DNA from: Bacteroidia bacterium
GTDB lineage: Bacteria; Bacteroidota; Bacteroidia; B-17B0; Aurantibacillaceae
Length of the DNA stretch: 64,000 nt
Direction of reading: 5' to 3'
NCBI GenBank assembly: GCA_016787895.1
Contig: JAEUTN010000005.1
Coordinates: 150,811 to 214,810, forward strand
Shown here one piece after another: positions 16,804-26,887 of the stretch (position 1 is the stretch's first letter; every line of letters starts with the position of its first letter). Under the pieces are notes generated by a model. That model was not told where the DNA came from, did no database searches, and saw nothing but the letters and a program-made list of their open reading frames with translations. Position numbers and translations under genes: made by a program.

Positions 16804-19413
16804 TTAGTGCAGTTCTCTTAAGGTGTTTGTGATTAAAGTGCTGAGGTAGTCCTTATGGGCCTGTGTGGAAAGGTCTCCACCGGGCGCAGCACACATTTTT
16901 TTGATCTCTTTTAACTGATAAACCGCATTGGCCTTTACTGTATGCATGTATTGTGCACTTTGTGGTCCGTTGATCATGTTGATGAGCGAACGGGTGTATT
17001 CAGTTTGAAGGTTCTGGCGGAAACTGTTCACAGTGCCCGCAATATCGGCTTTAAAAATGGCGCCGGTGAGGTCACTCATCATCTGTTCTATCCCGTATCC
17101 ATTGCCGTAAAGTTTACTATCCACCAGACGTTGAGTGGTTGTTGGATGCAGGAGATGCTCTAATACGTCACGTTGGTAAAACAACACCCGGCGGTGCAGT
17201 TTAGGGTCTTCTGTTAGTCCGAAGAAATTGAATCCCCTGCGTTGTATTTGAAGGTAATTCAGCGTTTTTTGATCCAATTGAAAGGCATCGGGTGCGAAAA
17301 TGTATTTTGCAAGCGCATCCATGGCTTGTTTTTGTTTTTCGGCTTCAACAGGTTGCAAAGGTTTGGTGGCTCCGGCCTGGCCCACCATGGCCCTGTCTAC
17401 GTACACTCCGCCCACATAACGCGAAATCGTGGCTCCACAACCTCCCTGAGCATTGGTGAGTATGGCGTAGGCGATGGCATGCTCCTGATAGGATTTCCCT
17501 TCGTCGCCAAATTTTTTCATTACCTCTCCTGATACCTTTTTACACAACTCAATTCGGCCAACAGAATACGCGATGGCTTCGCTGCTCAGGTCGTTTACAT
17601 TTACTCTTGGGTCAATCGCCTTACCCGGCCAGCGCATGTCGTCGGCATCATTACCAAACATCAATTGTGGTTCTGTGGAACGGTCCAATAGTTTTTTCCT
17701 TTCGGCATCTCCCATTCCGGGGGTATAGGCCCACTGTATGGCCCACATATCATAGGTGCCCGGAACCTTGGTAAAATAATGGCCCTGTTTGCTGCGATCG
17801 TTGGAGAAATTCACCATGGGATAATCCATAACCGATCCTGTAAGTCCCATTTTTCCTGTAATATCCATGTTCTGAATGTCTTTAATCGGATGCAATTGAC
17901 TCGACTTCATATTGTGGTTCAATCCAAGCGTGTGACCCATTTCATGCAGGATGAGGAAATGCAAAAACTCTTCTACCATTTTGCTTTCATCGAGTTTATT
18001 TCCTCCCATGGCTTTTAAAGCCAGGTTGGCAAACAACTGGTTTTCGTGGGCGTATTCGGCGGCCTCGCAATAGGTAAACGATTTATGACGCTGCGGAAGC
18101 TCAGCAAAACGGGGATAAACAGAGGATTCTGTACCCATTAATTTTTCGGAACGCAGGCTGTTGGAAAGGGTAAAATACTCCAGCATAATATCGGCTCCAA
18201 GAATCTGACCGGTTCTGGGATTAACAAAGCTTGGGCCATAACCTCCGAAGGGAAGGAAAGGAGAAGAGGTCCAGCGCAAAACGTTATACCGGATATCACC
18301 GGCATCCCAATCGGCATCATCCGGTTGTTCCTTGATGACCACAGCGTTTTTGAAACCTGCTTTTTCAAAAGCCAGGTTCCATTGTTCGCCTGCTCTTTTA
18401 ATAATCGGACGAATCTCAGGTGGCGTGGTGTTCTCCATCCACCAGGTGATGGGCTCAACCGGCTCTGAAAGGGCGGCATTGGGATCTTTCTTTTTCAGGT
18501 GCCAGCGATGAACAAGGTCACGGTAATTAATGGTATTTAAAGTGGTCATGTCCGAAACCTCTTCGGTAAAATATCCGATTCTGGGATCATCGTAAAGTGG
18601 TTGGTAATCGTTTTGTGGCATTTCAATCAGGCTGTGGTATACCTTTACGCTAACATAACGACCGTCGGCAATGGCACGTGAACCCCAAACCAATGTGTTG
18701 TTTTTGGAATAGGAATACTCTACTTCCAAATCGCTGTTGGCGGGATAAGAACGGATGTTCAGAATTTTGGTTTTGTCCTTATCCAATTCACCCAGTGTAA
18801 AATCCTCAGGACTTTGACCCGGAAACATAGGGGGTTTTACTTGCAGGAACAATTCTCTCAGAAATAGTTGATCGGCATCCACCAGAAATTCGGTTTTACC
18901 ATCGTTTTGCGCGGTAATTTTAAGGCTGGCAAGAGTGCTGTTGCACATGTTGGCATCGGCTGCGCGTGATAAAGGATTTTTTGGATCGAAATAAGACGTG
19001 GTGTTTTGAAACACAAACTCTATTTTATTGTAATGTTTTTGAATCTTAAAAACCATGGTGCTGGCATAGGCGCCGCGAAACGACCAGGCTTCGAGCACAC
19101 CATTGGAGAATTGACTGAAATAGATGTACTCCTTATTGAGTTGAGCCTCTTTTATCAGCAAGTGGGTTACTCCGCTTGTTGAATCACGGTAAAACGTAAA
19201 CAAACCTTCCGTTTTAGAGCAGGTTTTAACCAGGTCGCTGATTTTTTTAGGGGCATCTTTTGCCGCCCCGTTCTCTTTGGGTTTTTCAGCTTCTTTTTTA
19301 TCCTTGTCTTTGTCTTTCTTTTTCTGGGCTTGCAGGTTCTGAACCGAGAGCAGACCAAAGGAAAGACAGCAAATCAGGGCCACTTTGCCGAAGGTAAAAC
19401 GTTTTGTTTTCAT
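16804..19413 (-). CDS. Secreted zinc-dependent metalloprotease (DUF5117/DUF5118 type)
   Basis: 869 residues from the ATG at 19413, which gives a clean signal peptide ending NLQAQ followed by a lysine-rich linker. The HEMGHTLGLNH motif (starting near residue 490) is the extended metzincin HEXXHXXGXXH zinc site. The flanking regions match the Bacteroidota zinc-dependent metalloprotease family with DUF5118 and DUF5117 N-terminal parts. It is probably periplasmic or outer-membrane associated; the substrate is unknown. The upstream in-frame ATG would prepend a 22-residue charged extension and is rejected. A TACATTTA element at 19437-19444 on the minus strand is a possible promoter. Confidence 0.92.
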   Translation of the reverse strand: MKTKRFTFGKVALICCLSFGLLSVQNLQAQKKKDKDKDKKEAEKPKENGAAKDAPKKISDLVKTCSKTEGLFTFYRDSTSGVTHLLIKEAQLNKEYIYFSQFSNGVLEAWSFRGAYASTMVFKIQKHYNKIEFVFQNTTSYFDPKNPLSRAADANMCNSTLASLKITAQNDGKTEFLVDADQLFLRELFLQVKPPMFPGQSPEDFTLGELDKDKTKILNIRSYPANSDLEVEYSYSKNNTLVWGSRAIADGRYVSVKVYHSLIEMPQNDYQPLYDDPRIGYFTEEVSDMTTLNTINYRDLVHRWHLKKKDPNAALSEPVEPITWWMENTTPPEIRPIIKRAGEQWNLAFEKAGFKNAVVIKEQPDDADWDAGDIRYNVLRWTSSPFLPFGGYGPSFVNPRTGQILGADIMLEYFTLSNSLRSEKLMGTESSVYPRFAELPQRHKSFTYCEAAEYAHENQLFANLALKAMGGNKLDESKMVEEFLHFLILHEMGHTLGLNHNMKSSQLHPIKDIQNMDITGKMGLTGSVMDYPMVNFSNDRSKQGHYFTKVPGTYDMWAIQWAYTPGMGDAERKKLLDRSTEPQLMFGNDADDMRWPGKAIDPRVNVNDLSSEAIAYSVGRIELCKKVSGEVMKKFGDEGKSYQEHAIAYAILTNAQGGCGATISRYVGGVYVDRAMVGQAGATKPLQPVEAEKQKQAMDALAKYIFAPDAFQLDQKTLNYLQIQRRGFNFFGLTEDPKLHRRVLFYQRDVLEHLLHPTTTQRLVDSKLYGNGYGIEQMMSDLTGAIFKADIAGTVNSFRQNLQTEYTRSLINMINGPQSAQYMHTVKANAVYQLKEIKKMCAAPGGDLSTQAHKDYLSTLITNTLRELH

Positions 19414-19617
19414 GGTTTGGGGATTAAAATTCAGATTAAATGTAATGAAATTATCAGGCTGAATTTTCCTTTTATACAAGTGGTCGTGTAGGCTGATTTT
19501 CGGTAAATCCCCGTTCAGGATTTAAATGCCTAAGAAGAGTACACAGTCGGAAAGCAAACACCTGCACAAGCTCACATTCAAAAATAGGCGCCAAATGTTT
19601 ACCTTTATCCTTGCCTC

Positions 19618-19830
19618 ATGTTTAAACGAATCGCTTTACTCCTTATTAAGTTTTATCAATACAGCATCCGGCCATTGTTGCCAAATGCCTGCCGGTACAC
19701 GCCTTCCTGCAGCCAGTATGCAACAGAAGCAGTAAGTAAATACGGGGCTTTCAAAGGCGGATGGCTCGCCATTAAACGTTTGTCGCGTTGTCACCCCTGG
19801 GGTGGGCATGGGTATGACCCGGTGCCTTAA
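19618..19830 (+). CDS. yidD: Membrane protein insertion efficiency factor YidD
   Basis: A 70-residue protein matching YidD along its whole length: [28 protein letters not shown] in the middle, then [17 protein letters not shown] at the end. The invariant Cys residues and the [12 protein letters not shown] tail are present. It helps YidC-dependent insertion of inner-membrane proteins. It is usually next to rnpA/yidC, but here it stands alone before an MbnP-like gene. Confidence 0.96.
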   Translation: MFKRIALLLIKFYQYSIRPLLPNACRYTPSCSQYATEAVSKYGAFKGGWLAIKRLSRCHPWGGHGYDPVP

Positions 19831-19844
19831 GGGCATAATTTTCG

Positions 19845-19852
19845 TATCTTTG
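19845..19852 (+). promoter_or_regulatory. TAnnTTTG element directly before the MbnP-like gene
   Basis: TATCTTTG fits TAnnTTTG exactly and ends four bases before the ATG at 19857, predicting a leaderless or nearly leaderless transcript. Confidence 0.5.
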
Positions 19853-19856
19853 AGCC

Positions 19857-20615
19857 ATGTTTCGATGGAGGTTTATTTCTTTTGTCTTTTTAAGTGTCGG
19901 GATATTGGTTTCCTGTAAAAAGGATGAGCCGGTAGAGACACAAAGCGATCCCGCACTCACTATTGTATTTGAACCAAGTGTTAATTCAGAACCTTTTGTT
20001 GCCGATACCAAATGGTACACGAATTTCAGTAACGATAGTTTTACGGTGACAAAATTCAATTATTACATTTCTAACATCAAACTTAAAAAATCAGACGGAA
20101 GCACCTATTCTGTACCAGAAAGCTACCACCTCCTCCAACACGTGGAAGGCATCAATAAAATTTCATTGACTAAGTTACCGGAAGGGGATTATACAGGTAT
20201 TCAGTTTTTAATTGGTGTGGATAGTTTAAGAAATGTGAGTGGCAGCCAAAGCGGCGATTTAGATCCCTCTAAGAACATGTTCTGGGATTGGAATACCGGG
20301 TATATTTTTTATAAACTGGAAGGTCGCTTCAACACACTCACCAAGCCTGTTAAAGGTGATTACGCCATACACATCGGAGGATATAAAGGAAAAGACAATT
20401 GTATACAATCCTGTTCCTTTTCTTTGAGTAACGCATTACAATTAAGAAAAAACAAACAGTCCAAAGTGTATTTTAAAGTAAAACTGGAAGAGGTTTTCCA
20501 AAATCCGCTCTTCATTGATTTTGATTATTACTATGCTACACTGCCCAATAATAATTCGAAAGAAATCTCTGAAAATTACCGCGACATGTTTCTTCCATAC
20601 AAAGTAGAGAATTGA
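19857..20615 (+). CDS. MbnP-like lipoprotein (copper-binding family)
   Basis: 252 residues with a lipobox (GILVSC) and then a beta-rich domain. FNYYISNIKLKKSDGS, LPEGDYTGIQFLIGVDS and MFWDWNTGYIFYKLEG are hallmarks of the MbnP family, periplasmic partners of MbnH di-haem enzymes that bind copper via tryptophan-derived kynurenine in characterised members. The WDWNTGYIF stretch keeps the conserved tryptophans. No MbnH-like gene is adjacent; a di-haem oxidoreductase of another family occurs at 52776. The stop overlaps the probable start of the next gene. Confidence 0.85.
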   Translation: MFRWRFISFVFLSVGILVSCKKDEPVETQSDPALTIVFEPSVNSEPFVADTKWYTNFSNDSFTVTKFNYYISNIKLKKSDGSTYSVPESYHLLQHVEGINKISLTKLPEGDYTGIQFLIGVDSLRNVSGSQSGDLDPSKNMFWDWNTGYIFYKLEGRFNTLTKPVKGDYAIHIGGYKGKDNCIQSCSFSLSNALQLRKNKQSKVYFKVKLEEVFQNPLFIDFDYYYATLPNNNSKEISENYRDMFLPYKVEN

Positions 20616-22065
20616 TGGATTCTCAAAACACGTACCGTATATAAAACCTCTTTTTACATACCTCTTTATTAGTCTGCTTCAGTGTGGGTTGGCACAAACC
20701 GTAACCATTCAGGGTTTGGCGCATCAATCGTATGCCGGAAAAATCATTCAGGTTTTTTCTGAACGGGATCAGATCACCCACCTGGAGCAAAAGGAAGCCA
20801 TTGACACCATTGCCCCTGATGGTTATTTCGAAGTACATTTGATTAGCAACCACATACAACGTCTGAAATTGAAAATTGAACAGGCTACCTTTTATCTTTA
20901 TACCCAGCCTGATTTTGTATATGGCATTACAGTTCCGGAACTGGACCCAGCGCTGAAATACGACAATGATGCCGAACTGCTTTTGGATATCGGAATTTTA
21001 GGACACGACACCACGGAGTTAAACGTTCTGGTTATGGATTTTGAACAACTCTACAATGGGTTTTTTGCAGGAGAGGAGGAACGGTTTTTATCGCGGCAAA
21101 GGATGTTCAAACGAGCCGACTCCCTGCAAAAAGTGTGCGACCTCCGTTACCGGGCAATTCAAAGCAGTTATTTCAGAAACCATGTGAATTATAGCATCGC
21201 CTCTATTAACGCCAGTGTTTCCCGTGGTGAAAATTACCTGATCAATGGATATATCCTGAACAAACCGATTTTGTATACCAACAAAGCCTACATGGATTTT
21301 TTCTCCTCCTGTTTCACCGGCTATCTCAAAGCGGCTTCCACAGGAAAATCAGCTCAGTCGCTTCAAAACCTGATTAATTCAGAAGCAAACTACCAGCGGC
21401 TTTCTGTTTATTTTAAAGACGATAAGTTTTTAAAGAACGATACCTTGAGGGAATTGGTTATACTTCACAACTTGTGGCATTTTTCCTTTGAGGAGGAATA
21501 CGATCAAAACGCTGTAAAAAAACTTATTTCACAAATCGCTTCCGAAACCAGGGTAGAGGAACACCGCCGCATGGCCAACAACATGCTCAGCTTTATGAAT
21601 AAATTGCTGGTGGGATCCGATGCTCCGCTTTTCTCAGCCAGGGCAGCTAATGGAAAGATGGGCAGTTTGCAGCAATTTAAAGGCAAATGGGTGTACCTGA
21701 ATTTTTTCTCCACCGGTAATGCACAAAGCTTGAGAGAAATGCCGAAAATCGCTTCACTTAAAAAGAAGTTTGGCGATAAGGTGGTGTTTTTAAGTGTTTG
21801 TCTCGACGATAGTGTAAAATCTTACCTGAATTATTTACGCTCCAATCCACGATATGATTGGCCCATCTGGTTCAGCAACGAAAAAGGCCTCAGCAAAACA
21901 GCCAAGGAGGCTTATTTTGTGAGCGGTACCGAAGCCTATTTTTTAATCAGTAATTTCGGAGCTCTGGCCTTAGCTCCGGCGCCATCTCCTTCCGAAGGAA
22001 TTGAGTACAGGTTCAACCTCATGTTTAAACCCAAACGTAAAAACACCAAAACCGGAATTCGCTGA
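20615..22065 (+). CDS. Exported thioredoxin-fold (TlpA-like) protein, redox-inactive, with an apparent frameshift in the leader
   Basis: The C-terminal 140 residues are TlpA/AhpC-like (GSDAPLFSARAANGKMGSLQQFKGK, then KWVYLNFFSTGNAQS), but the CXXC active site is replaced by STGN with no cysteine, so thiol chemistry is lost. The preceding 300 residues are helical and uncharacterised. The open frame begins inside a signal peptide (IKPLFTYLFISLLQCGLAQ) with no good start codon. An ATG at 20615, overlapping the upstream stop, encodes MDSQNTYR in the neighbouring frame and would join the signal peptide after a one-base shift near 20639-20646 (TATATAAAA). Either a sequencing indel, a real frameshift, or a rare start codon explains this. 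A TTG at 20689 is the only canonical-type start in frame. Confidence 0.75.
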
Positions 22066-22067
22066 AT

Positions 22068-22787
22068 ATGGCATTAAGCATCAACAAAGATTCCATTTGG
22101 GAAGAACAGATCGTTTACGAGGACAATCACATCCTCATCATCAATAAAATGCCTTCTGAATTGGTGCAGGGTGATAAAACCGGGGACATGCCCCTAAGCG
22201 AAAAGATCAAAAATTACCTCAAAATTAGAGAGAACAAACCCGGCAATGTGTTTTGCGGGGTCATTCACCGACTTGATCGGCCGGTGAGTGGTTTGGTTAT
22301 TTTTGCAAAAACCAGCAAGGCCCTTTCCCGCTTTAATGAGTTGTTTCGTGAAAAAGACATTCAGAAATCCTATCTCGCCGTAGTGAAAAACAGGCCACCA
22401 AAAGAGAAGGATACCCTTGTACATTATTTGCTGAAGAATGAAAAAACCAACACCTCCAAAGCTTTTGTGAAACCGGTGACGCATGCTTTGAAAGCCAGTT
22501 TAGATTACGAACTCATGGCCTCTTCAGATAATTACCATTTATTGAAAATCAATTTGCATACCGGTCGCCACCACCAAATCAGGGCGCAACTTTCAGCCAT
22601 TGCATGTCCCATCAAAGGGGATTTGAAATACGGGTTTCCCCGAACCAATGAGGGTGGTTTTATTCATTTGCACAGTTTTGGTATTGCCTTTGTACATCCC
22701 ATAAAAAAAGAAGCATTATACATTACGGCCTGGCCACTAAGCGCTGATCCGGTGTGGAATTATTTTAAGAATCAGCTTTCAGAATAA
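22068..22787 (+). CDS. RluA family pseudouridine synthase
   Basis: 239 residues. VIHRLDRPVSGLVIFAKT holds the catalytic aspartate in the HRLDRxxSGL motif, and LKINLHTGRHHQIRAQL is the second conserved block. It isomerises uridine in rRNA or tRNA. No S4 domain is present, so it is of the short RluA/TruC-like type and the target base is unknown. It begins two bases after the preceding stop. Confidence 0.94.
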   Translation: MALSINKDSIWEEQIVYEDNHILIINKMPSELVQGDKTGDMPLSEKIKNYLKIRENKPGNVFCGVIHRLDRPVSGLVIFAKTSKALSRFNELFREKDIQKSYLAVVKNRPPKEKDTLVHYLLKNEKTNTSKAFVKPVTHALKASLDYELMASSDNYHLLKINLHTGRHHQIRAQLSAIACPIKGDLKYGFPRTNEGGFIHLHSFGIAFVHPIKKEALYITAWPLSADPVWNYFKNQLSE

Positions 22788-22798
22788 GCACAACATTC

Positions 22799-23839
22799 AT
22801 GGATCAAGTTTTAAAAGTATACAGCGAGTCAGACCTTCAACTCTTCACCCGAAAACGGGAAGGGGAGCTGAAGTTGGGCGAGAAAGTAGAAAGCTGCGGT
22901 ACTGACTGGAAACAAAGTTTGAAAAAAAGCAAAGCTCAATTCGTTTTGCTCGGTATACCGGAAGATATTGGCGTAAGGGCCAATCAGGGCAGAGGTGGCG
23001 CACACACCGCCTGGAAACCGGCACTGGAGAGTTTTTTAAATCAGCAAAACAATGTGTATTTATCCGGAGAGGACTTTTTAATACTGGGCGAAATTCAGGT
23101 GGAGGATTTGATGTTGGCTGCGGAAGGTAAAACCGGAAAAGAAAAGAACGATCTCAAAAATCTCAGGGAACTGGTTAAGGAACTCGACTCAAGGGTGAGT
23201 GAAGTGATAAAGTCCATCATACTTCAGGGCAAAGTTCCTATCGTTATTGGAGGAGGACACAACAATGCCTACGGAAACCTGAAGGGTGCTTCTCTGGCCT
23301 TAAAACAAAAAGTGAATTGTGTGAACTGCGATCCACACCTTGATTTCAGGGCTTTGGAAGGTCGTCACAGTGGCAATGGCTTCTCGTATGCATTTGAAGA
23401 AGGCATATTGAATAAATACGCGGTGTTGTGCATGCACGAACAATATAACAACAAGGCCGGTATTGAAAAATTTCGCACCGAAGCTCAGCGTTTGTACTAC
23501 ACCACTTACGAAGAGGTGTTTGTGCAGGAGACCATCACTTATAAACAGGCCATGGATCAGTGCTTGGCTTTTCTGGGCGAAGGCCCCTGTGGTTTGGAAA
23601 TCGACCTTGACTCTATTATCAATGTGCCAAGTTCAGCGAAAACCAGCAGTGGTTTAAGTCCTCTTGAAGCCCGACAGTATATTCACCGTGCCGCCCAACA
23701 CAACAAAGTGCTGTATCTGCATCTGGCTGAAGCCGCTCCGGTTTTGTCTCACATCAAAGCCGACAATAAAACGGGAAAATTGATCGCCTATCTGATCAGT
23801 GATTTTGTAAAAGGTTATCAAAAGAGTAAAGAACAATAA
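22799..23839 (+). CDS. Formimidoylglutamase/arginase family hydrolase
   Basis: 346 residues of the ureohydrolase fold. Metal-binding motifs GGGHNNAYGN, CDPHLDFR and LEIDLDSI are all present, matching the dinuclear manganese site of arginase, agmatinase and HutG. It aligns best with Bacteroidota formimidoylglutamases (histidine degradation), but no hut genes are nearby. It follows the RluA gene by 11 bases and is probably co-transcribed. Confidence 0.88.
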   Translation: MDQVLKVYSESDLQLFTRKREGELKLGEKVESCGTDWKQSLKKSKAQFVLLGIPEDIGVRANQGRGGAHTAWKPALESFLNQQNNVYLSGEDFLILGEIQVEDLMLAAEGKTGKEKNDLKNLRELVKELDSRVSEVIKSIILQGKVPIVIGGGHNNAYGNLKGASLALKQKVNCVNCDPHLDFRALEGRHSGNGFSYAFEEGILNKYAVLCMHEQYNNKAGIEKFRTEAQRLYYTTYEEVFVQETITYKQAMDQCLAFLGEGPCGLEIDLDSIINVPSSAKTSSGLSPLEARQYIHRAAQHNKVLYLHLAEAAPVLSHIKADNKTGKLIAYLISDFVKGYQKSKEQ

Positions 23840-23884
23840 AAAGAGAGACTGTTTTAAATAATCAATTCAATCAACACTCAGCGC

Positions 23885-25210
23885 ATGGAAAACAGCTTTC
23901 AACACATGAACCTCAGTAAACCGCTTTTAAGGGCTCTGGAGGATCTTCAGCTTTCGGCACCCACACCCATTCAGGAGAAAGCGTTTCCGGTTATCATGTC
24001 CGGCAGAGATGCGGTGGGAATTTCCCAAACCGGCACAGGTAAAACCCTGGCCTATTTGTTACCAATTCTCAGGCAACTCGAGTATTCCGAACAAAGGCAC
24101 CCACGCGTGTTAATTCTGGCTCCAACACGGGAGTTAGTGGCGCAAATTCTGGATAATCTTCAAAAACTTTCCAAGTATATGTCCATTCGTTCGTTTGGTG
24201 TATACGGTGAATCCAACATCAATACGCAGAAACAACACATACACGCGGGCCTTGATATTCTGATTGCCACGCCGGGTCGTTTGATTGATTTAATCATTAG
24301 CCGTTCTGTTCTGCTTACTTCCATCAAAAAACTGGTGGTGGACGAAGTGGACGAAATGTTTGCTTTGGGCTTCCGAACACAAATCACTCAAATTTTAGAT
24401 GCACTTCCCCTTAAGCGCCAGAACATTTCATTTTCTGCTACTCTGAGTGAAGAAACGGAAAGTTTGATACAATTGTATTTTAAAGATCCTGTGTTTGTGG
24501 AGTTGGTATCGCGGGGAAGTCCTATTGAAAAAATTAAACAGGCTTATTACCTGGCTCCGAACATGAACACGCGTTTGAATTTGTTGAAGTACCTGATACA
24601 ACACCAAAAAGATTTTTCGAAAGTATTGGTGTTCGTAAAAAACAAAGATCTGGCCAATGAGCTGGAAGAAGCACTCAGCGAATTTGGTGAACAGGTGGGG
24701 ATTATTCATTCGAACAAAAGCCAGGCCAACCGCTTTAAAAGCATAGAATTGTTTGAAAACGGCACCCACCGTATTTTGATTGCAACGGATGTAGTAGCCC
24801 GGGGATTGGACTTTAAAAACCTGAGCCATGTGGTGAATTTCGATTTTCCAAAACAAGCGGCCACCTACATACACCGTATTGGCAGAACGGGGAGGGCCGA
24901 TAAAAGCGGAAATGCACTGAGTTTACTTACCGAACCGGAACTGCCCCAACTCAAGGCTGTTGAAAAATACATGGGAGTGAAGATCAAAAAAGAAATGCTA
25001 CCCAAAACCCTGGAAATTTCGGATGAATTACGTACGGAAGAAATGCCCAAAACCCGGATAAAAAAAATAAAAGTATCCAAGTTTGATGTTCCTACAGGTG
25101 CTTTTCATGAAAAGAAGGGAAAAAACAAAAAGATTCAATTAGGTGGCAAGCGACGTCAGGAAAAACAACGAAGGGCTTTAGAAAAAAGCAGAAGCAAACG
25201 AAAGCGATAG
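23885..25210 (+). CDS. DEAD-box RNA helicase
   Basis: 441 residues. Q-motif TPIQ near residue 27, Walker A SQTGTGKT (47-54), PTREL (80-84), Walker B DEVD (153-156, in place of DEAD), SAT (184-186), then the helicase C domain with HRIGRTGRADKSG. A highly basic tail of about 70 residues is typical of RhlE-like cold-shock or ribosome-assembly helicases. The DEVD variant keeps the catalytic acidic residues. Confidence 0.95.
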   Translation: MENSFQHMNLSKPLLRALEDLQLSAPTPIQEKAFPVIMSGRDAVGISQTGTGKTLAYLLPILRQLEYSEQRHPRVLILAPTRELVAQILDNLQKLSKYMSIRSFGVYGESNINTQKQHIHAGLDILIATPGRLIDLIISRSVLLTSIKKLVVDEVDEMFALGFRTQITQILDALPLKRQNISFSATLSEETESLIQLYFKDPVFVELVSRGSPIEKIKQAYYLAPNMNTRLNLLKYLIQHQKDFSKVLVFVKNKDLANELEEALSEFGEQVGIIHSNKSQANRFKSIELFENGTHRILIATDVVARGLDFKNLSHVVNFDFPKQAATYIHRIGRTGRADKSGNALSLLTEPELPQLKAVEKYMGVKIKKEMLPKTLEISDELRTEEMPKTRIKKIKVSKFDVPTGAFHEKKGKNKKIQLGGKRRQEKQRRALEKSRSKRKR

Positions 25211-25219
25211 GAATTGTTA

Positions 25220-25906
25220 TCAGTTGTTCGGACAACCGGCATCCACCCAGGATTTTATTTTCGAGATGTCGCAGCTTGGCAGCTTGGTGGAAGGAGCCGG
25301 CGGCATGGCTTGTGCCTGACCATTTTGAGCAACTGCATTGTATAGTTTTCCGTTATCACCAACCGTTTTAACACCTGCGTGATTGGAAAGGTTGATGCCT
25401 CCGCTTGGTGAAGTTCCGCTGTGGCAGGACTGGCAATTGCTCAGTATATCAGTAATGTCTTTTGAATAAGAAACTGTTCCGGTAGTGCAGGCCCCCGTGT
25501 CGGCAAGGCAATAGTTGTTGAGCGCCCCCTGTGATATCCATTTACTGATTTTATCTATTTGTTCCTGACTTAAAGCGGGTGCTGGTGCAGGAGGCATCCT
25601 TTTGTTAGGATCAGAATCAGTTATTACCTCCATAATTTCGCTGTCACCGGGATTACCGGGTTTTACTATTTCCATAATTCCCTCGTAATTACTCAGGTTT
25701 AATCCTTCCACTTTCGAAGTGGCATCGTGACAACCGCTTTTCGCGCAGCCAGAGCTGACAATTGGAAGTACATCGTTTTGGAAGTACACTTTGTTAGGAT
25801 CACAGGGTTCAGGGGGAACCGGTGTTTTGTCCTTAGTACATTGGGTCAGGCCCAGTAGTCCGAAACAGCTGATCACTGTCAAAAAAATAATAGACGCCTT
25901 TTTCAT
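25220..25906 (-). CDS. Cytochrome c-type lipoprotein with two haem sites
   Basis: 228 residues with a lipobox (LLGLTQC). Two haem-binding motifs are visible: CAKSGCH within SGCAKSGCHDATS (CXXCH as CxxGCH) and CQSCH in SNCQSCHSGTS. Each is followed by GxxLSNHxG-type text typical of planctomycete-type cytochrome C domains. It is presumably an electron carrier facing the periplasm. It is the second gene after the DUF5777 barrel (four-base gap), suggesting a paired redox function. Confidence 0.85.
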   Translation of the reverse strand: MKKASIIFLTVISCFGLLGLTQCTKDKTPVPPEPCDPNKVYFQNDVLPIVSSGCAKSGCHDATSKVEGLNLSNYEGIMEIVKPGNPGDSEIMEVITDSDPNKRMPPAPAPALSQEQIDKISKWISQGALNNYCLADTGACTTGTVSYSKDITDILSNCQSCHSGTSPSGGINLSNHAGVKTVGDNGKLYNAVAQNGQAQAMPPAPSTKLPSCDISKIKSWVDAGCPNN

Positions 25907-25910
25907 ACAA

Positions 25911-26843
25911 TCAATTCACAATATTAAAAATCCTCGAAATATTAAATCCAAAACGGAACTGTCCCACCAGCCAGTTTTCCTGGCATTCGGTCAGGTACTG
26001 GCTTTCCAGCAAACCTTTGTTGTTGCTGAACAAAAGGTGAAACACGTGTCCCCCGGTTTCAATTTCAATGCCTACACCCAGGGGAGCGTAATACCCTAAA
26101 TCGCTTGTTTTGGTTTTATCAAAGTTGTAATAATAATCAAATATCACTCCAATGCGTTTGGTGAATTTGTAGCGCAAACCCAGACCTAGAGAAAAGCTGG
26201 TGTTGTTTTCATTGTAGTTCACCAGATTTCGATGAACCAAAGTAGGGGCAAGTTGAATGGAAAGATTATTGCCAAACTTGCGCGCCAGCAAAACCTGCGA
26301 AACATAATTCAAACGGTGCGCACCATTATCGCTGAAATAGATAGTGGATGTGCTATCACTGGAGGAGGCCATGGTGCAAAGTTCAGCAGAGAGAAAGAGG
26401 GAGGCGCTAAAGGGCATGGAATTATCGTCCTTTTGTTTAAGCAATTTAATTTTGGTATTAAAATCCAGAATTTGCCGGCGCAAATAAGCGCCCTTGCTTC
26501 TTCCAAAACCTACGGCCCAGTTGTCGTTGATGCCATAATCGAAAGCAATGCGGATGTCGGTAACATTGTCAAAGCCATACAAGGTGCTGATGCCTCCTGC
26601 ATCTCCGGCAATATCGTCGAAGCGGTGAGAGATTCTGAAATCCAATTCCCCGCGTTTAACTTGTTCGATGGTGACCATGTTTACCAAACGTGTGGTTTTA
26701 AAGGTGGCCGTTACCGGTTTGGCTTTGGCCGGACCCTCCATGGCCATCATCAGGCTGTCGAGATTTTGGGAATAAATGGCTTCAATGCCGAGAAACAGGC
26801 CGGAAAATAAAATGGTTTTGAGTGTCATTTTTTGCTGAAACAT
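25911..26843 (-). CDS. DUF5777 family outer-membrane beta-barrel protein
   Basis: 310 residues with a signal peptide (MTLKTILFSGLFLGIEAIYSQ if the internal ATG at 26828 is used). KTTRLVNMVTIEQVKRGELDFRISHRFDDI and DNVTDIRIAFDYGINDNWAVGFGRS are the DUF5777 signature; alternating hydrophobic strands follow. Found in Bacteroidota operons with cytochromes and YceI-like proteins; the function is not established. An FNR-type box lies about 41 bases upstream of the predicted start of transcription. Confidence 0.85.
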   Translation of the reverse strand: MFQQKMTLKTILFSGLFLGIEAIYSQNLDSLMMAMEGPAKAKPVTATFKTTRLVNMVTIEQVKRGELDFRISHRFDDIAGDAGGISTLYGFDNVTDIRIAFDYGINDNWAVGFGRSKGAYLRRQILDFNTKIKLLKQKDDNSMPFSASLFLSAELCTMASSSDSTSTIYFSDNGAHRLNYVSQVLLARKFGNNLSIQLAPTLVHRNLVNYNENNTSFSLGLGLRYKFTKRIGVIFDYYYNFDKTKTSDLGYYAPLGVGIEIETGGHVFHLLFSNNKGLLESQYLTECQENWLVGQFRFGFNISRIFNIVN

Positions 26844-26858
26844 CCTCTGAAAATTTAT

Positions 26859-26866
26859 TCAAGATA
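26859..26866 (-). promoter_or_regulatory. Candidate -7 element for DUF5777 operon
   Basis: TATCTTGA on the minus strand partly matches TAnnTTTG (6 of the defined positions with one shift). It would place the transcript start near 26855, 12 bases before the ATG at 26843. Confidence 0.3.
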
Positions 26867-26887
26867 AGAAAAATGTTACAACATCTA

